6,413 nt of DNA from Kiritimatiellia bacterium. GTDB taxonomy: Bacteria > Verrucomicrobiota > Kiritimatiellia > UBA8416 > JAIOPI01. Location of the stretch: assembly GCA_028822745.1 (NCBI GenBank), contig JAPKCZ010000124.1, forward strand, positions 1 to 6,413, given 5' to 3'. Within the stretch, counting starts at the first letter, position 1, and the number at the start of each line of letters is the position of its first letter. Below the pieces are notes generated by a model that saw nothing but the letters and a program-made list of their open reading frames with translations, had not been told where the DNA came from and did no database searches. Below, piece by piece: positions 5,256-6,413 of this stretch. Both the position numbers and the translations under genes were made by a program.

Positions 5256-6413
5256 ATGACAGATAAAAACGCAATTTGGAAATGGCTCGTTCTTTTGCTC
5301 GGGGTGACAGGATCCTTGATCTTTGTATCGCCGCCCAGTGAAAAGATTTCTCTCGGTATCGACCTCGCTGGGGGTACCAGCTTCACGCTGGAGCTCGACA
5401 ACAACAAAGTTGCCGAAGACATCAAGCTCGACAGCCCCGATTTCTCGGAAGCCGACGTGCAGCGTGAATTGAAGCGTCGTATGGACGGCGCGCAGGAGCG
5501 TGCGTTGGAGGTGATTCGCAATCGCGTCGATGCCATTGGTGGTCGCGAGCCGATCATCTATCCTTATAAGGACAACCGCATCATTGTTCAGCTGCCTGAA
5601 GCCTCTGAGGAAGAAGCAAAACAGGCCGAAGCGACGCTGAAAAGTGCCGCATTCCTAGAGTTTCGCGTTGTTTATAAAGACAATTCTGAGCGCGTCGACA
5701 AGATGTTGCAGAACAATATGGCTCCTCCGGGCTATGCGGTTGTCGAAAGTTCCATTGGGACGGTCTATGAGCGTACTGAGGACTTCAGCACCCTGATCAA
5801 AGAAGAGGGCGTCGCCGCACGTATTTCACGTTTCAACACGCCTTCACCATCGTTTGAGCTCTTGGTGCAGAAGGAAACGGCTGACCACGGCATCGTTTAT
5901 CGTCCCTTCTTTGTCGAACGTCGCACCCGTGTTTCCGGTGACAACCTTAAAGATGCCAGGGTGGACTACGGGACGCTGAATGATGCCATGGTAAACATCC
6001 GTTTCGACGCGCAGGGCGCCAAAAAGTTTAAGAAAATTACGGGCGATCTCGCACCCGGTGGGGCATTGAACCCTGGGCTGGACACGTATCGTCAGTTGGC
6101 CATTGTGTTGGACGGTACGCTTTACTCCGCGCCGCGCATCAATGAGGCCATTTCGGGTGGAAGCGCCCAAATCGAAGGCTCCTTCACGACGGAGGAGGCC
6201 CATTTCCTGGCCAACGTCCTCAAGGCCGGCTCACTGCCAGTGCCTGTCAAAATTGTTGAAAAACGTAAAGTGTCGGCCAGCTTGGGTAAGGATTCCGTTG
6301 ATAGCGGTATTCGCGCCGTCATGTATGGCGGTATTGCTGTGCTTATCTTCATGGCCGTTTATTACAAGTCATGCGGCATCATTGCTAACCTGGCGTTACT
6401 GTTGAATTTGATC
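5256..6413 (+). CDS. secD: Protein translocase subunit SecD, N-terminal part (cut by window edge)
   Basis: SecD, with SecF, uses the proton gradient to help proteins complete export through SecYEG. The 386 codons present contain no stop and run off the right edge. A first membrane helix lies at about 10-25, followed by the family motif L-G-I-D-L-A-G-G at 33-40 that opens the periplasmic P1 domain. The conserved R-N-R-V-D-A-I-G-G-R-E-P is at 88-99. Later come L-A-I-V-L-D-G-T-L-Y-S-A-P, I-S-G-G-S-A-Q-I-E-G-S-F and L-K-A-G-S-L-P-V-P, typical of the P1 base. The second membrane helix is about 354-370 and a third begins near 374. P1 is thus shorter than in E. coli SecD. The ATG at 5256 gives the expected short cytoplasmic start. 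AGGTGGAG (5235-5242) is 13 bases away and GGAA (5247-5250) 5 bases away, so the ribosome site is not clear-cut. Whether this is SecD alone or a SecDF fusion cannot be seen. Confidence 0.97.
   Translation, partial: MTDKNAIWKWLVLLLGVTGSLIFVSPPSEKISLGIDLAGGTSFTLELDNNKVAEDIKLDSPDFSEADVQRELKRRMDGAQERALEVIRNRVDAIGGREPIIYPYKDNRIIVQLPEASEEEAKQAEATLKSAAFLEFRVVYKDNSERVDKMLQNNMAPPGYAVVESSIGTVYERTEDFSTLIKEEGVAARISRFNTPSPSFELLVQKETADHGIVYRPFFVERRTRVSGDNLKDARVDYGTLNDAMVNIRFDAQGAKKFKKITGDLAPGGALNPGLDTYRQLAIVLDGTLYSAPRINEAISGGSAQIEGSFTTEEAHFLANVLKAGSLPVPVKIVEKRKVSASLGKDSVDSGIRAVMYGGIAVLIFMAVYYKSCGIIANLALLLNLI

Overview
The window is about 6.4 kb of gene-dense bacterial DNA, moderately GC-rich by eye. It reads as chromosomal and mostly housekeeping. 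Two gene groups diverge from a short control region near 3597-3699. Leftward (minus strand) run an unrecognised membrane protein with a coiled coil, a large tail-specific protease (Prc/Tsp, peptidase family S41), and the first 98 codons of an exported protein with a HEAT-like repeat, cut by the left edge. Rightward (plus strand) run tgt, yajC and secD, the last cut by the right edge. No mobile element, RNA gene, CRISPR array or phage gene was seen.

The organism is a Gram-negative-type (diderm) bacterium. The protease is the long Prc form with an N-terminal helical domain, a PDZ domain and a C-terminal domain. The HEAT-like exported protein and the weak or absent Shine-Dalgarno sequences at several genes resemble the Planctomycetes-Verrucomicrobia-Lentisphaerae-Kiritimatiellota group. 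That placement is an inference from style and no marker gene confirms it.

Left part, 1-3644: the likely transcript starts near 3597 from a good sigma70-type promoter (TTGACG, 17-base spacer, CATAAT). It passes through the membrane protein, a 60-base gap and prc, then enters the HEAT-like gene through an ATGA stop/start overlap with its own ribosome binding site. Prc of other bacteria clears proteins in the periplasm and in E. coli uses a helical-repeat lipoprotein, NlpI, as adaptor. An exported helical-repeat protein coupled to prc is therefore the most suggestive arrangement here, although its function is unproven.

Right part, 3700-6413: tgt (queuosine insertion into tRNA), yajC and secD (accessory subunits of the Sec translocon) keep the order found in many bacteria. 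tgt and yajC overlap by ATGA, with a strong ribosome binding site before yajC, and secD follows after 57 bases. Tgt has all its catalytic and zinc residues. SecD is intact as far as it can be read.

I found no clearly new biological system. The items most worth a second look are the unknown membrane protein, the coupled HEAT-like protein, the acidic insertion in Prc, and an inverted repeat between the divergent genes.
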